From Ooceraea biroi (Eukaryota; Arthropoda; Insecta; Hymenoptera; Formicidae), in assembly GCF_003672135.1 (NCBI RefSeq), contig NC_039510.1, positions 5,270,001 through 5,334,000 on the forward strand: a stretch of 64,000 nt of DNA. The letters are read 5' to 3'. Of this stretch, positions 21,263 through 33,037 are shown one piece after another (positions within the stretch are counted from its first letter, which is position 1; every line of letters starts with the position of its first letter). A program made the position numbers and the translations under genes. The notes beneath the pieces were generated by a model. It was not told the origin of the DNA. It made no database searches and saw nothing but the letters and a program-made list of their open reading frames with translations.

Positions 21263-24200
21263 ATGCACACCCTCGCGACGGTATGTATTCTGAGTGCGTC
21301 ATCATCAGCATCATCGGTGTCATCATTGTTACCCCTCTTTGGGATAGAGTCCCCCCGTGTAGCCGCATTTCTCACCCTGTCACGGATCCATTGCCAAAAC
21401 CGCTCCAGAGACGCGACGCGCGAGAGAAAACGGAAGCCGTGTGTGATGTGATTGTGGCTGTGATCAGTGCGTTTGAATCCGTATTGTGAGAAAAGCTTGG
21501 AAAATTTACGTCATAGGAAGCGGGAGCTCGTTCTGATTATTTCGATACAGGCCATCCCTTTGTCTGATTGAGCTTCTCTGAGTTTTCGTTCCTTCTCTGT
21601 GACTTTGCAATCGTTGCCGATAAAAGTCGAATATCTATGCTTAAGAGTATAATTATTGTGAAAATGCGTGTTACTATTAATGAAAATAATAAAAAAGAAC
21701 TTCACAGTTGAAAGAAAAGTTTAGAAAGAAATTCCAGATATTTGTCTCACTTAATTACATATTAAAGTTACGTGATTATTTAATTTTCGATTTATGTCTT
21801 TTATATCAAGCAATGATATTTCTACCCTACTGCAATTCCTTCCAAAGTCCACGGCAAGAAACGAAACAATCGATACATGTGCAAGTTCTGCTGTGTTGCG
21901 TAATTTCTGTGATCTCATTTTCTACTTTCTTCCACGACGCGGAAAAATGTATTAGGATTTCACCTATTATGACGCGCTCGCCGCGAGGCACGTTTATTTT
22001 TATATCGCGTCTATTGCGCGCACGGGAAAACAGGATTATATAATCCGTTATTATGTCTGATCGCAACGCTCGCGTTGCGATGACCAGCTGGAGAGACGCG
22101 CGCGGTTCCCGCAAGGCTTGCTTGCACCAACATCGTCGGTTAACCATCGTTAATTAAACCCTCACCGCACCGCAGAAAGTATCTTACACCGCACTGTGTA
22201 AGATATAAACTACTTCTTTTTCTTTTCCCTCCTCATTTCCTACGTGGTGAAAATACACGCCCTCCGCGCTCGAAATATTCTTCTCTTTGTGAAAGAATGC
22301 GTTACGTTAAATTATGAAAATCGAGAAAGAGAAGAAGAAAACAGTAGTTTACTCATATCGCGGAAGTTAAATTCAGTAGAAAGTTACAATTACTAAAAAT
22401 AAAATATACATACAAAGTTTAGAGTACATGTAAGTAGAGTACATTAAAGATAATTAGAAATAAAGATTATCTTTCGGGGCAATGGCGAATGTTTGCGTTC
22501 ATTGATAGCAGATATATAAAAAGAAATAATGTAAAAATAATTTGACAGGGTAACGACGACGTGTACAGATGACTACCTGAATTCAAGGAAATGTGGTTTC
22601 CAGAGGATTGGAAAGGACTAATTAAAAACCAAATATATTCCAAATCAGTCGAAATCGAGTCTGATTCAACTTCCTCGCGCGCGTGTTTCACGCCCGTTGA
22701 CTTACTGTAACAGGAAGCATATTATGTAGATTGGATGAATTAATTAATTACTCTCGTTAATTTTAGAATCAGCACGCGTCTGTAATCGCGCACCGGAGTG
22801 GACAAGGCGCGGCATGTACGCGGTCACGCGTAAGCGATCACGATTAGTGTAACGTGATTTATCGATCGGCAAATCCGTGTGGTCCGCGTGTGCGTGTACG
22901 TGTGCGTAATGTGAGTTCCGCGACTTGGAGCCCGTTTTCTGTCGCAATCGCGGGCGATCGCGGAATCCGGCACACCTCGGAGAACCGCGCGAATGCACCG
23001 ATCAATCTGTTGCCGATCGATGGCGACGCGATCCCGATCTGGCGGTTAAGGTTCCAACGCGCTGAACAGCCTTTAGGTTCGCGCGAAGTTAATGACTCGT
23101 AACAACATGATGTACACTTAAAGAAATAAGTCCCCGCCTTATTTCGCTCCCCTCGAACCTTAATGTTCTCTCCTGAGCGCGCAAAAACGCAAAAAACCAA
23201 ATGCCAGAATCGTGAAGAAAAAAGGAATCGCCGACTCTAGCGGAATTAAAGAACGAGGCTATAAAATGTCATTGTTATCTGCAATTACTTGTCTTGCGAT
23301 TAGTTTTTCGAAACTTTTTGCTGCCGTTGTAAAAATAAAACGGACATTCATTTATCTGCAATGTAATACATTGTGCAATAGAGAATTGATTTTACTTAAT
23401 ATAACAATAACGATCGTACAAACGCTTATGTAAACTAGTTTCACGAAAGTTTCATTTATTTACCTCTAATATGTATTATTCATAGAAGAAAAATTTGGTA
23501 ATAATCACTTTCTCCCTGCACCATGTGGTCTCTCGAACCACCATAAGTTAATCTACTCGCGAGAAAGTATTTACTCGCCGAGCGCTTTGATATCACCGTC
23601 GAGATCAAACCGAAACTCAACTCTTTGAGCAGTAAGGGAAACGCGGTTGGCCCAATTGCGCGAGCAGCCAGCCATAAATATGTAAATTAATGAAAATGCG
23701 AGACTCTGTTATCTCCAGCGTACCCCGCGGGGCAGCGTATCCCGCGGAGGTGCGCGTTCTAAGAATAATAATTAACTGCGAGCGGCATCAGCGGAGAGAA
23801 CTGACGGCACTTCCGTGTTTCAGGTAGCAACGGTGCTGACCGCGTTGCTGCTAGCGGTGTCGGCGCAGCAACCCGGCGGCAATTACGTCGACGATTACGC
23901 CCAGTATGACTCGCAACGACCAAGTCAGCCTACCCCGCGTAGCTACGCGACCGACGACGTGCCGGCCCGACAAGCAGCCGCACCGGCAAACGCGAAACCG
24001 CCAGTCGCGATCCTGAAGCAGATCAACCGGCACAACGAGGACGGTTCGTACACGTACGGGTTTGAGGGCGCGGACGGCTCTTTCAAGATCGAGACCAAGC
24101 TGCCGACCGGCGATGTGCGTGGCAAGTACGGCTTCGTCGACGATACCGGCAAGGTGCGCATCGTCGAGTACGGCGCGAACCAGTACGGGTTCCAGCCAGC

Positions 24201-24675
24201 TGGAGAGGGTATCACCGTCGCGCCACCCACCCTCGTTGACGAGACCACCAGCAAAGAAGCCATCGATGCGGCAGCGTATCAGGAGTATCAGCAACAGCAA
24301 CAGCAGCAACGAGCAGCAGCACGCCCGGCTTATCAGCCGCCACCCCAGCAATCGCATACTCAGGCCGTATACGCACCCGCACAGGTAGCCCCGAGTAGAC
24401 CCGCGCTTCCGAAACCACCCATCTTCACGCCAGCCGCCCCCGCGCCCCGACAATCTCTGCTGCAGAACCCGGGCTACGAAGAGCCCGCGCCAACCTCGCA
24501 GCTCTACAATCAGGGACCGGCGCAATTCAGCCCGGCGCCCAACCAGCAGGAACGCCGTTCCCAGCCGCAGCCCCGCAGCGGCGGTGGTATCCTGGACCAG
24601 CTCGCCAGGGACTACGCCCTGCCGCAAGGAGTGGCGCCGCCGTTGCACGACATCAGCTTCGGCTACTACAAGTAG
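21263..24675 (+). CDS. Cuticular protein CPR-2, R&R (RR-1-like) domain, 2 exons
   Basis: This encodes a secreted chitin-binding cuticle protein. Exons are 21263-21280 (MHTLAT, ending in a GTATGT donor) and 23824-24675 (after a TTTCAG acceptor), joined in phase 0, giving 289 residues. The joined N-terminus forms a signal peptide with probable cleavage after Ala-20 (VSA/QQP). The R&R domain lies at about 66-132, with AILKQINR, HNEDGSYTYGFEGADGSFK, RGKYGFVDDTGKV and YGANQYGFQP, then a GITVAPPTL motif shared with CPR-1. The rest is Pro/Gln/Ala-rich with a short polyglutamine run near residues 163-170, and ends in FGYYK. An upstream in-frame GTG at 23815 was rejected as start because it lies across the acceptor. 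CPR-1 is the nearest relative. A 304-codon antisense frame across exon 2 is a composition shadow. Confidence 0.9.
21281..23823 (+). other. CPR-2 intron 1 (2.5 kb)
   Basis: This phase-0 intron inside the signal peptide has a GTATGT donor and a TTTCAG acceptor. I see no exon, transposon terminus or structured RNA in it. Confidence 0.7.
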
Positions 24676-25394
24676 TAGTCGTCTACTAGTCCTGCCCCCC
24701 TTGTCTACCGGAGAGCGCGAGAGTCTGGGATCAATCGTTACCTGAACCTGAACGACATTTTTCATTGCGTTTCGTAACGATGTTATGCTCTTTGAGATTA
24801 TTCTCGTATTTTATTTTGTTTTATTTTTTTATATAACACACAAGGAATCCGCCTCGTATTGGCGTAGACTTCTGTTTTAGCAAATGCAGCATAATTCAGG
24901 TCCAGAATTCAGATCACGAGTTGGCGTTAACGATCGATCCCGTCCTCTTCCGCGCACCGGAGCGTGTTGGTCTTGTATTCTATTCGTGAACGCCAACGCC
25001 CCGACGACGCGAATTGTTAACTCGTCGTGATCGCGGCATGGCTCACTCTCCCTAAAGTCGGCCGGCACTGTGATCTATGATCGCCGCGACTGGATCGTCC
25101 GCTATGGTCGGAGATCGAGGACCACTACTGACGTCTGAAGTCACGAGTCGGAAGCTAAGCTGACTCCATTCTGTCCATGTGACGCATCGTGCTTTCCATA
25201 CTCTTTGATTAACAATTAAAAATGCGCGCATTATGATGCAGACAATCTCATTATCTACAGATTGTTTTGCGAATAATGATAAGTCGACAGCGGAACTAGA
25301 AATAATTTTCAGCAAAGATCAATTCGTACGTCACATGGACTAAATGGACGCGAGGCTTCTTCTTTATTCTCTTTGATTTTAAAAGTTCAATAAA
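24676..25394 (+). other. CPR-2 3' untranslated region with AATAAA signal
   Basis: The first canonical AATAAA after the stop is at 25389-25394, giving a 3' UTR of about 715-740 nt. An earlier non-canonical site is possible. Confidence 0.4.
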
Positions 25395-26669
25395 ATAGGA
25401 TAGAGAACTATGTAACAAAGTTATATTGTAAAGCTAGAGACTACATGAACGCCGATTTCTTCGCGGGTCACCAAGGTCCTCGATTTCCTGCTACGCAGTT
25501 ACAATCATCTCACAACGGTTTTCACCGATACTCACCGAGTTGTAACGTTAGGGAATTCGACATCATTATTTGTATCAACCATAAAAATTATCGTTACGCG
25601 ATTCATGATTCATTAAGGAATTTGTTCGGATTAACGAGCGATAATAATTAGGTGATAGTAGGAGGTGTGAAAACCCCATTCTGTAAAAAGAGTGTATATA
25701 AAATCTCTCGTCTTTCTCTTTGAGCGTCCACCTTTGTTTCTTTTTCTTTTGTTTTTTTTGTTTTTTCTTTAAAAAATGCAGCGCTCGCGCCGAGAACTCG
25801 ACGTTGAGGCACCGTTGCGATCCGAGTTACAACCGCGTTTTCACGACGTGGTCTCGCGGGAATGCATGTAAACTGGGCGCGCTTGCCGCTGTAATTAGAT
25901 TATTGTAAGGTAATTCGAGTGGAATAAAGTGAGGCCAATACTAAATTCCGCCATCTACCATGAAACGCATAAAATTCCTGTACAATGTGCCGGCGCAATA
26001 AAATCTCCTGATTTCACCTTTCCAATTACGCTCTCGTCGGACGTAAGGACTCTCGTTCGTATTCGTCGAATGCACGAAAGAGTACGGAGAGTCCTGCCAC
26101 TGTTCGGGCGCGGTAATCTGCACTGAACTTCTGGATTACCGTATCGCCCTTCACATTTACGAAGGCGGCAAAAAATTTAATTGATCGCGGATTGCATGCG
26201 ATAATCGTGCCGCCCATTCGATTGCGTAACGTTCCGACAAGGAGCCTGTGAGCTTCGACATCCGTTATGTAACTTCTTCCTCAATAATTGCTACCTCAAA
26301 CATTCACATCTCGATATTCCTTGTAAGGAAATAATTCTAGTTGCAGATGTTTAATATCAAATACAAAATATGCTCATTACTCGGTATTTTGTTGAGACAC
26401 GATTTCGCTTACGTGATCTCAGAAGTCGCCGTAGACGTTTTCTTCAAACTTCAAACGTCTCGTATCTTGCCTCACGCAATATCGTTTTCATTTCTCGTTA
26501 TACCTTTGTCGAATGCTCGCGCATGCAGGATTTAAGAATCGCCTAACGACAACCAAAGCCACATTGTTATAGAAACGATTGCGTGCGCGGTCGCGATCTT
26601 ATCTGTTCTCGCGTCAGCTTCGGCAACGATTGCGAAATGTGCCACGGGTGGAGACAAAGAGAGAAAGAA

Positions 26670-26700
<31 letters not shown>

Positions 26701-27900
26701 AAGAGAAAGATCGTTTGAACTTCTCACAGGATAAATTCTCGCGTCGCACAGCATCTGGCGCAGCTCGTTATCCTCTGCCTTCTGCCGAATCCTCGCATTC
26801 CCACATCTTTCTCGTCTGCATATGCACGAGCGGCTTTCGCGGTTTCCCTCGGAATTTCACCGCAGCGATGATTCGACCGATACCCCTCGAAGTATCCGTC
26901 ATTTCTAAAGATATATCCGTCATACAACCGAGGGGCTGGTTGCACCGAACAAAGGAGTTCCACTTTCGTTCGCAGAAAGTCTCAAGGTGAGCGGGACCGC
27001 GCTACTTTTCTATCTTGAAAAGTTTTCAGTGCGACTGATCCGGCGCGAAAAGTTCACGCGCGCGAATCGACAAGTATGCTAAGCTCTCTCGAGATGTAAA
27101 ACCGCGACCTTGCACGAATCCCGTAATTTCTGGCGTTCCCGCTATTTCCTGCATCTTTCGCAACCAGCGACCAGAAATAATCGTACGCAAGTCGCACGCG
27201 GCGGATATTTCCTAATTCGCTCGTTATTTTTGCATTTTAGCCGCTCACCGTAATCTTGACTCGCGATTTTAAATTCACATTTTTATGCACGTTTGCGATT
27301 CTCTCTTATGTATGTCACTTTTCGAGCATCGCCAGGCTCGCCTTTCTTCCTGACGTATTCAAGGGCGATGAGAATCTCACTCGCATAATCTCACCCGTCC
27401 ATTTGCATTATTTATGCTTTCGCGTTGCACTTCAAGGGCCGCGCGTTCCGCGGAGTACATAATAAACGTGCTCCTTTTTTTTCCCATCACGTATCGCGAT
27501 TTGCAAGGTGAGGACACGCGCGGATTCGCGCGGCCATACGATCAAGGGCTCCATCGGTCGGCACTTGCATCGGCAAGTGCAGGCACCGTGTTCGCGATTA
27601 CAGGACAAATCGCAATCGTGTGGCACCGTGGTGGCGTCGCGCCAGGCATCGCCTCGCAACGCATAACTTACTCGCGCGAGCCGACTATTACTTCATGCGC
27701 GTTGACCTTCTCGTATGCGAGGAGGCGCCTCTCGGCGTCGCGGATGCAACGACCGAGGAGATTGACGAAGAGGCGGCGTGTTACGCAAATGGCATACACA
27801 TACGTGCGTCGATAAATTGGCGGTGTGTAAAACACGTTGCTGACACTCGTTCTTGGGAAAGGCACGATTGCTGCGATCTTGACTGTCTTTGGCATCTTAA
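25395..27900. other. Intergenic region, no supported gene
   Basis: This holds a GA-rich microsatellite at about 26658-26710 and a T-rich run near 25738-25772. Its open frames are short and overlap on both strands. No coding family was recognised. Confidence 0.5.
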
Positions 27901-28623
27901 GGGGGGAGCCTGCTTTAGAACGCTGAAAATAAGGTATATTTTACGAATTGTTTTCGGAGAAACTATACAGCGGATCATTATAAAACTTTGATGCATTTAT
28001 TAGTACATGTTTAAAGATAAAAAAAATTGTTTTTTGATTTGAATATATCGCCTGTAGAGGTCGTCCTGGAGGCATCTTAATGCAGCCGGCATTGTAAATT
28101 GGTGAGCATTCTCCCGCCTCCAAATTTCATCCAAACTGAAAAATTGAAATATTTTCTTGTTATTTATGAATTCCCATCGTCGATGAACCTTTAATATTCA
28201 TAAAAACATTAAGTTAAACAATTATTTTTGCATGAAAAAGTTCAAAAACTTTGCCTAAAAATCGTACTTTTGTGTTCTAAGCTCCACCATTTTGGCACTT
28301 TTCAACTTTTTTCTTCTCTCTTTGGTTCATCGACGATGGGAATTCATAAATAACGAGAACATATTTCAATTTTTCAGTTTAGACGAAAATTGGAGGCAGG
28401 AGAATGCTCACCAATTTGCAATGCCGGCGACGCGGCTGCACTAAGATGCCTCCAGGACGACCTCTGCAGGCGATATATTCAAATCAAAAAATAATTTTTT
28501 TATCTTTAAACATGTACTAATAAATGCATCAAAGTTTTATAATGATCCGCTGTATAGTTTCTCCGAAAACAATTCGTAAAATATACCTTATTTTCAGCGT
28601 TCTAAAGCAGGCTCCCCCCTTAA
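27897..28623. mobile_element. Long-TIR non-autonomous DNA transposon with TTAA duplication
   Basis: The element at 27901-28619 (719 bp) is flanked by TTAA on both sides. The ends read GGGGGGAGCCTGC and GCAGGCTCCCCCC. Near-perfect inverted repeats (left 27901-28189, right 28324-28619, about 290 bp each) enclose a 134-bp spacer. There is no open frame of use, so a transposase would act in trans. TTAA targeting is typical of piggyBac and of Sola3 elements. The G-rich terminus is not a classic piggyBac end, so the superfamily is left open. The arms differ by only scattered substitutions, which suggests a fairly young insertion. Confidence 0.88.
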
Positions 28624-31600
28624 CTGTTGAAGCTACTCGGCTTCGCTAATTGCGCTATCGACCTGATCGAACTCGTAATCGCGACGAAATCACGTATAGC
28701 TCGGCGTAAGTCGTTGACACTTGTCAGCTAGGCGAGTCACGCACAATCCTCCACTGGATTTCAACATTAGACAGGCTGGTGGGCTACTCCCCTATCACGG
28801 CTGATTTTATGCACTCCATCGAAATTGCGCGAACTTTACAACGTTGATGCAACCGATCGTGGCTTTCGATCGAGCCTCGCAAGGTAAAGAATTTGGCAGA
28901 AGTGATTGGAACGTTTTCTCTTGTTATTGTCTTGTTTGGCTTGATGTAAACTTGTTTTTCGATTCATCGGGAGGGCTCCGATCTTTGGATCCCAGCCGGA
29001 AGGACGTTGATACACGGTATCCTTCATGAATTTGTAATTTGCGTTGAAAATCACACATTCTCGATGCAATCATTCATGGCATTACTTCCACCGATGGTTC
29101 ATTCTATCAGCACCATTTGCAAACAGGATAATTGATTATGCAGAAGATTGCTATGCATTTTCTTTATCAATTACAATTGGAATTGACTTCCGGGTTGGAG
29201 TCGCGTTTTTCGTCACTTGGTTCCGACGTTTCAGTCTTCATCAGGTAAAAGAGAACTTGATAATGAGTTGCATCTCAGCACGGAAAGCACGATTTTTCGA
29301 ATCTTTTTTTACGTAATTGTCTCCTCTAAAAAGTTCGCTTCCGCACTATCGTCGATCTTCCTCTGCGGGGGAGAAATATATTGATGAATTCTTCAATAAA
29401 ACACGCCGGTCACTCGCGATCGCGAGGAAGCGTTTCGTAATTCTATTCTCGCGATAATTAATAACGGCGAATTCCAAGTAAACGCGTAACGGCGAGCGAT
29501 AGTATCCGAGCACAAGAATTTTTACGTAACACCAGAAATAAAACCGATTAAATTGCGAGCCGCACGCGAGTTACGAGGGGATAACGAGACGAAGATATGT
29601 AACGCGCTTATGAGCACCTAGACCGGGATCTGCGAGTGTGAAAATAGCCGCGTGAAAATAACTTTCCCCTTCGAAAGTTTTGAGACGGTCAGCTGAGCGT
29701 CGCGGAATCCGCTCGCGATCGCTCCAGGAAACGCGGCAGCATTGATAATGAATCATGCACGGCTGTATATGGTTCTCGGCAATGTCGAACGTAATCGTTG
29801 TGCGTGTCACGCACATATATATACATACACACATGACGTTCTAGCAATTATTACAAATTACTTTCAATTACCTTCTCTTCCCTTAAAAAATATTTTCTTT
29901 TTAATGTAATTTCACACATGTACATCCAAGCAATCTAATTTTTAATTCTTGTATCTGATTTATTACATCGAAATACACATTCATGACTCGTAAATTGTAA
30001 GAAATTGGGCGAAGAATCAGAGATTTCTGTTATTTACGGAAACCAACCAAATTGATCGTCATTAACACTTTCGCTACCACGAATGAAACAAAAAGTAAAA
30101 CAAAAAGATATGATAGCAAACATGTTAATTACAAGCGTTAATAAATTATCAATCATCGTGTTCAAAGGTTTGATAATGTCGTTCTCTTATCACGGTGCAA
30201 GTCAATCAATCGAATAATATTACTAATGAAGCTTTTCATGGTACTAATCAATTCGATCGCGACCGAAACGATCAGCTGAGCAAAATGCCGCAGCATTGAT
30301 AATGAACCGAGAGAGTCTGGGCACGCGCCTATCCTCGCGAGAAGAGATGAATCGATGCCTCGCCAAGTAATAACACCGTATTCCACGCTGCCGGCGGCAG
30401 CGGTGGCGCGAACGAATCACTCATCCATTCTACACGCCTCGTCTTTCCATTGATAGTACCGAGAACGAACTCGAGTAACGCCTTCATCCGCTCCAACGAA
30501 AGTGAGCGACCGCGAGTGGTTTCCTCAGAGAAACCGGCTGCGCGCTATCGATATCGATTAATCCCAGAACGATAAGGCAAGGTTCATCGATGTTTATATG
30601 CATCGCTACTTATTGCCCATAAAACTCTGCGATAACTTCATCCGAACCCGAGAACGGCAGGCTTTCGCGCACGAGCGAGTCAACCGATTCGCTGCAGCGG
30701 TACCATGGCAAAACGCGCTAACGCGCGCTTCATTTCATCCCGTAATTACGCGAGGATGCAATTAGCGCGATTAATGCAGCCGGCGAGCGATCGCACGATC
30801 GCATCCTGCTGCTTTTAATATTCTAGTCGCGATGACTCCAGGCGGACCAGCGGCAATCTATCGACGGGCGATCGCCAATATTCGCCATTTCTTCCTTATT
30901 GCGAGTACGACTGACAGATACGAGTCGATGAATAGGCCGATTATGTTAAGCGCTCTTCCGCTCGTTCGCAGCACAAAACGAGCGAAAGCGCGCCTGTCGC
31001 CGCCTGAAGTTTACACAGATCGCGCGAACGCTCTGCTTCGTAAGAAGCACGGACCATCAATTACACGCTGGCTCTCCCGAATTAATATACATCGTGTTCT
31101 CGCGGCATCCGAGACGCTAGCCGCGATATTAAGTCGGTATATTCACGGTGGTCTTTCTCTCTCCGTCGCTTTCTTCCTCCCGCGCGCGCGAGCGCGTGTA
31201 CTCGGCGAATAATACTTGCGATCCGATGGATTAGCGCTCCAACATTGTTCCTGCGAAACCAGCGATCTCGTTACTGCAAATTGTACCGCTCCTATTTCGT
31301 TCAATTGCATGAAGATAAAGGTGTTCAGTGAGAGCCACAATGTATCATTTTTCCGCGGGGATTCCCATCAATGTTTCAGCATAAGAAGATAGACTTTCGA
31401 TTTATTCGCCATTAATGGATATAGCATATTAGATCGAAGAATATTCGTTTCCATGGGAAAAAATATGGGAAAAAAAGTCTGAGAAAAAATATAACTACGA
31501 TTGTACGGTATAAACTTACATTCGGTTTATCAGAGGAATACGTAAATTACATTAGTGCGAAAAGTAGTAGATTTCTAAAGTCTAATTTATGTATTAATTT

Positions 31601-32609
31601 ATACTGATTATATATTTTAAGCAGTATTTAAATTAACGAGTAAATTTTCTTCGCTTTATATTATATTAATTTCCTTTATTTTATATTCGCTCATATAAAA
31701 GATATTTCCTCAGGCATTTATTTTATAATACGATACGATACGAAACCGACGTTTCCAATCACGTCTATCTAGAAAATGAACACATTTTGCATTAGAATTC
31801 CTCAGCACTGTGAAGCATATTGTATCTTGATTAATATTAAGATCAAAATGCAATTGTGTAGCAAAAGAAAAAGGTATTAAACGGCCTCAACGGTACGTAT
31901 ATCAGTCACGAGTGTATGTCGAATACATCCGCCCACGTGTGCAGATTTTTCTCACGACCCTGCTCGATCTGGCCTCTATCGCCCGATCTAAACTATCATA
32001 CCAATCCACCGTACGCGCTCACACAATGCACGTAGTTTGCACGCACTCCGTTTATAATTAGGCAAGGTGGAACCGGCGGCTTTGAATTGATAATCATTTT
32101 GCCGGCTCGCGAGAGACGAACGGGGAAGTCGAATACCATTAACAGCGAGAGAGAAAGACTTCAAGTCCGTTGTATGATAATACAATCCCAACTTTCAATT
32201 CCGACTTTCAATTCCAGTTTTACTCGGAATCCGATCGCGCGAAAAGTCGGTCGGCGCTCTCGCGGATCTCGCGCCGCCGAAAAGTCGAACTGTCGGCTCT
32301 TAATCATATCCGTGATCATCGGCGTGATCATTTACGGCAAAACGCTCACAGCAGAGGTATACGTTATACATCCGTGTAACAGATCGGTTCATCGATCGCT
32401 GATCGATAATTAAAAACGCCAGCGCTCTAATCACATTCACGGGTGGGAGGGGGGGGGGGAGCAGGTTGGTCCCGGGCCCTCTTCTTGCGGGGGTATCATT
32501 TACCGTCGTGTATCAAAGTCTCCTTTCCACCTTTCGTACCCTGCGATACCCGCTGACAATCTAATTTGACACGGGGCACAATGCGGCGCGGAGCCGCTGC
32601 CCGTGTGTG
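28624..32609. other. Intergenic region between CPR-2 and CPR-3
   Basis: No supported exon was found. A hammerhead-core-like match lies on the minus strand at 29225-29244, a short TA/CA run at about 29811-29833, and a run of Gs at about 32446-32459 within a G-rich patch. The region around 30400-31200 is CpG-rich; 31400-31900 is AT-rich. Confidence 0.45.
29225..29244 (-). ncRNA. Hammerhead-core-like sequence
   Basis: Read on the minus strand, the order is CTGATGA, AGACT, GAAAC, GTC, so both conserved boxes and the cleavage triplet are intact. Stem II could form at most one or two pairs, and the flanks pair poorly as stem I. It may be a remnant of a ribozyme-bearing retroelement. Activity is doubtful. 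Confidence 0.25.
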
Positions 32610-32631
32610 CGCGCGCGAGCGCTCGCGCGCG
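32610..32631. repeat. Perfect 22-bp CpG palindrome
   Basis: The segment centred on GCGAGCGCTCGC is perfectly self-complementary over 22 bp, with alternating purine-pyrimidine character. It could extrude as a cruciform or adopt a Z form. It lies about 290-310 bp upstream of the CPR-3 TATA box. Confidence 0.7.
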
Positions 32632-32922
32632 TAGACGCGGTTCTCACGACCCTGCTGCTCGGTCCGACTCCTTGTATCCCCCTTTGAGAGATCGATGTGT
32701 CTCCTTCCTCCACATCTACGTGTCCGAGCATCACCAACGTGTGTGCACGTAATCACGAGGAATTTCGGCAGTGGTAGTTCGCCAACGGAGGGATCGCCGT
32801 CCCCTCCGCCACAGAAGAGCCCCCTGGCCGGGATCTAATTCGCGGGTGTCGCGGTACCCGAAGAGGACGACGTTACTATCCGACGTCGGGCCCCCACTAT
32901 AGGCAAAAGCCTTCGTGTAGGT

Positions 32923-32928
32923 TATAAA
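32923..32928 (+). promoter_or_regulatory. TATA box and initiator of CPR-3
   Basis: TATAAA is followed by a perfect arthropod initiator TCAGT at 32962-32966. The 39-bp spacing is somewhat long, so an initiation site nearer 32955 is also possible. The start codon follows about 75-85 bp later. Confidence 0.65.
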
Positions 32929-33037
32929 GGACCGAGCGGGATACTATACGGCTGCACTCTCTCAGTGAAACTCACGGAGGACCGTTCCCCGACAAGTGGT
33001 ATCACCCCCCTCTCCTCACGTCAGCGACGCGTGCACC

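Noticed and set aside
23815..23823. GTG as translation start of CPR-2
   Set aside because: It lies across the splice acceptor. The upstream exon MHTLAT with a perfect donor gives a better signal peptide.
23851..24765. 304-codon open frame antisense to CPR-2 exon 2
   Set aside because: It mirrors the codon bias of the plus-strand gene, has no recognisable domain and would need an antisense promoter for which there is no sign. The same applies to 43171-43770 and 43942-44433 against CPR-3.
25693..25702. TATATAAAA near 25.7 kb as a promoter
   Set aside because: It lies in AT-rich sequence with no suitable exon downstream before the transposon at 27.9 kb.
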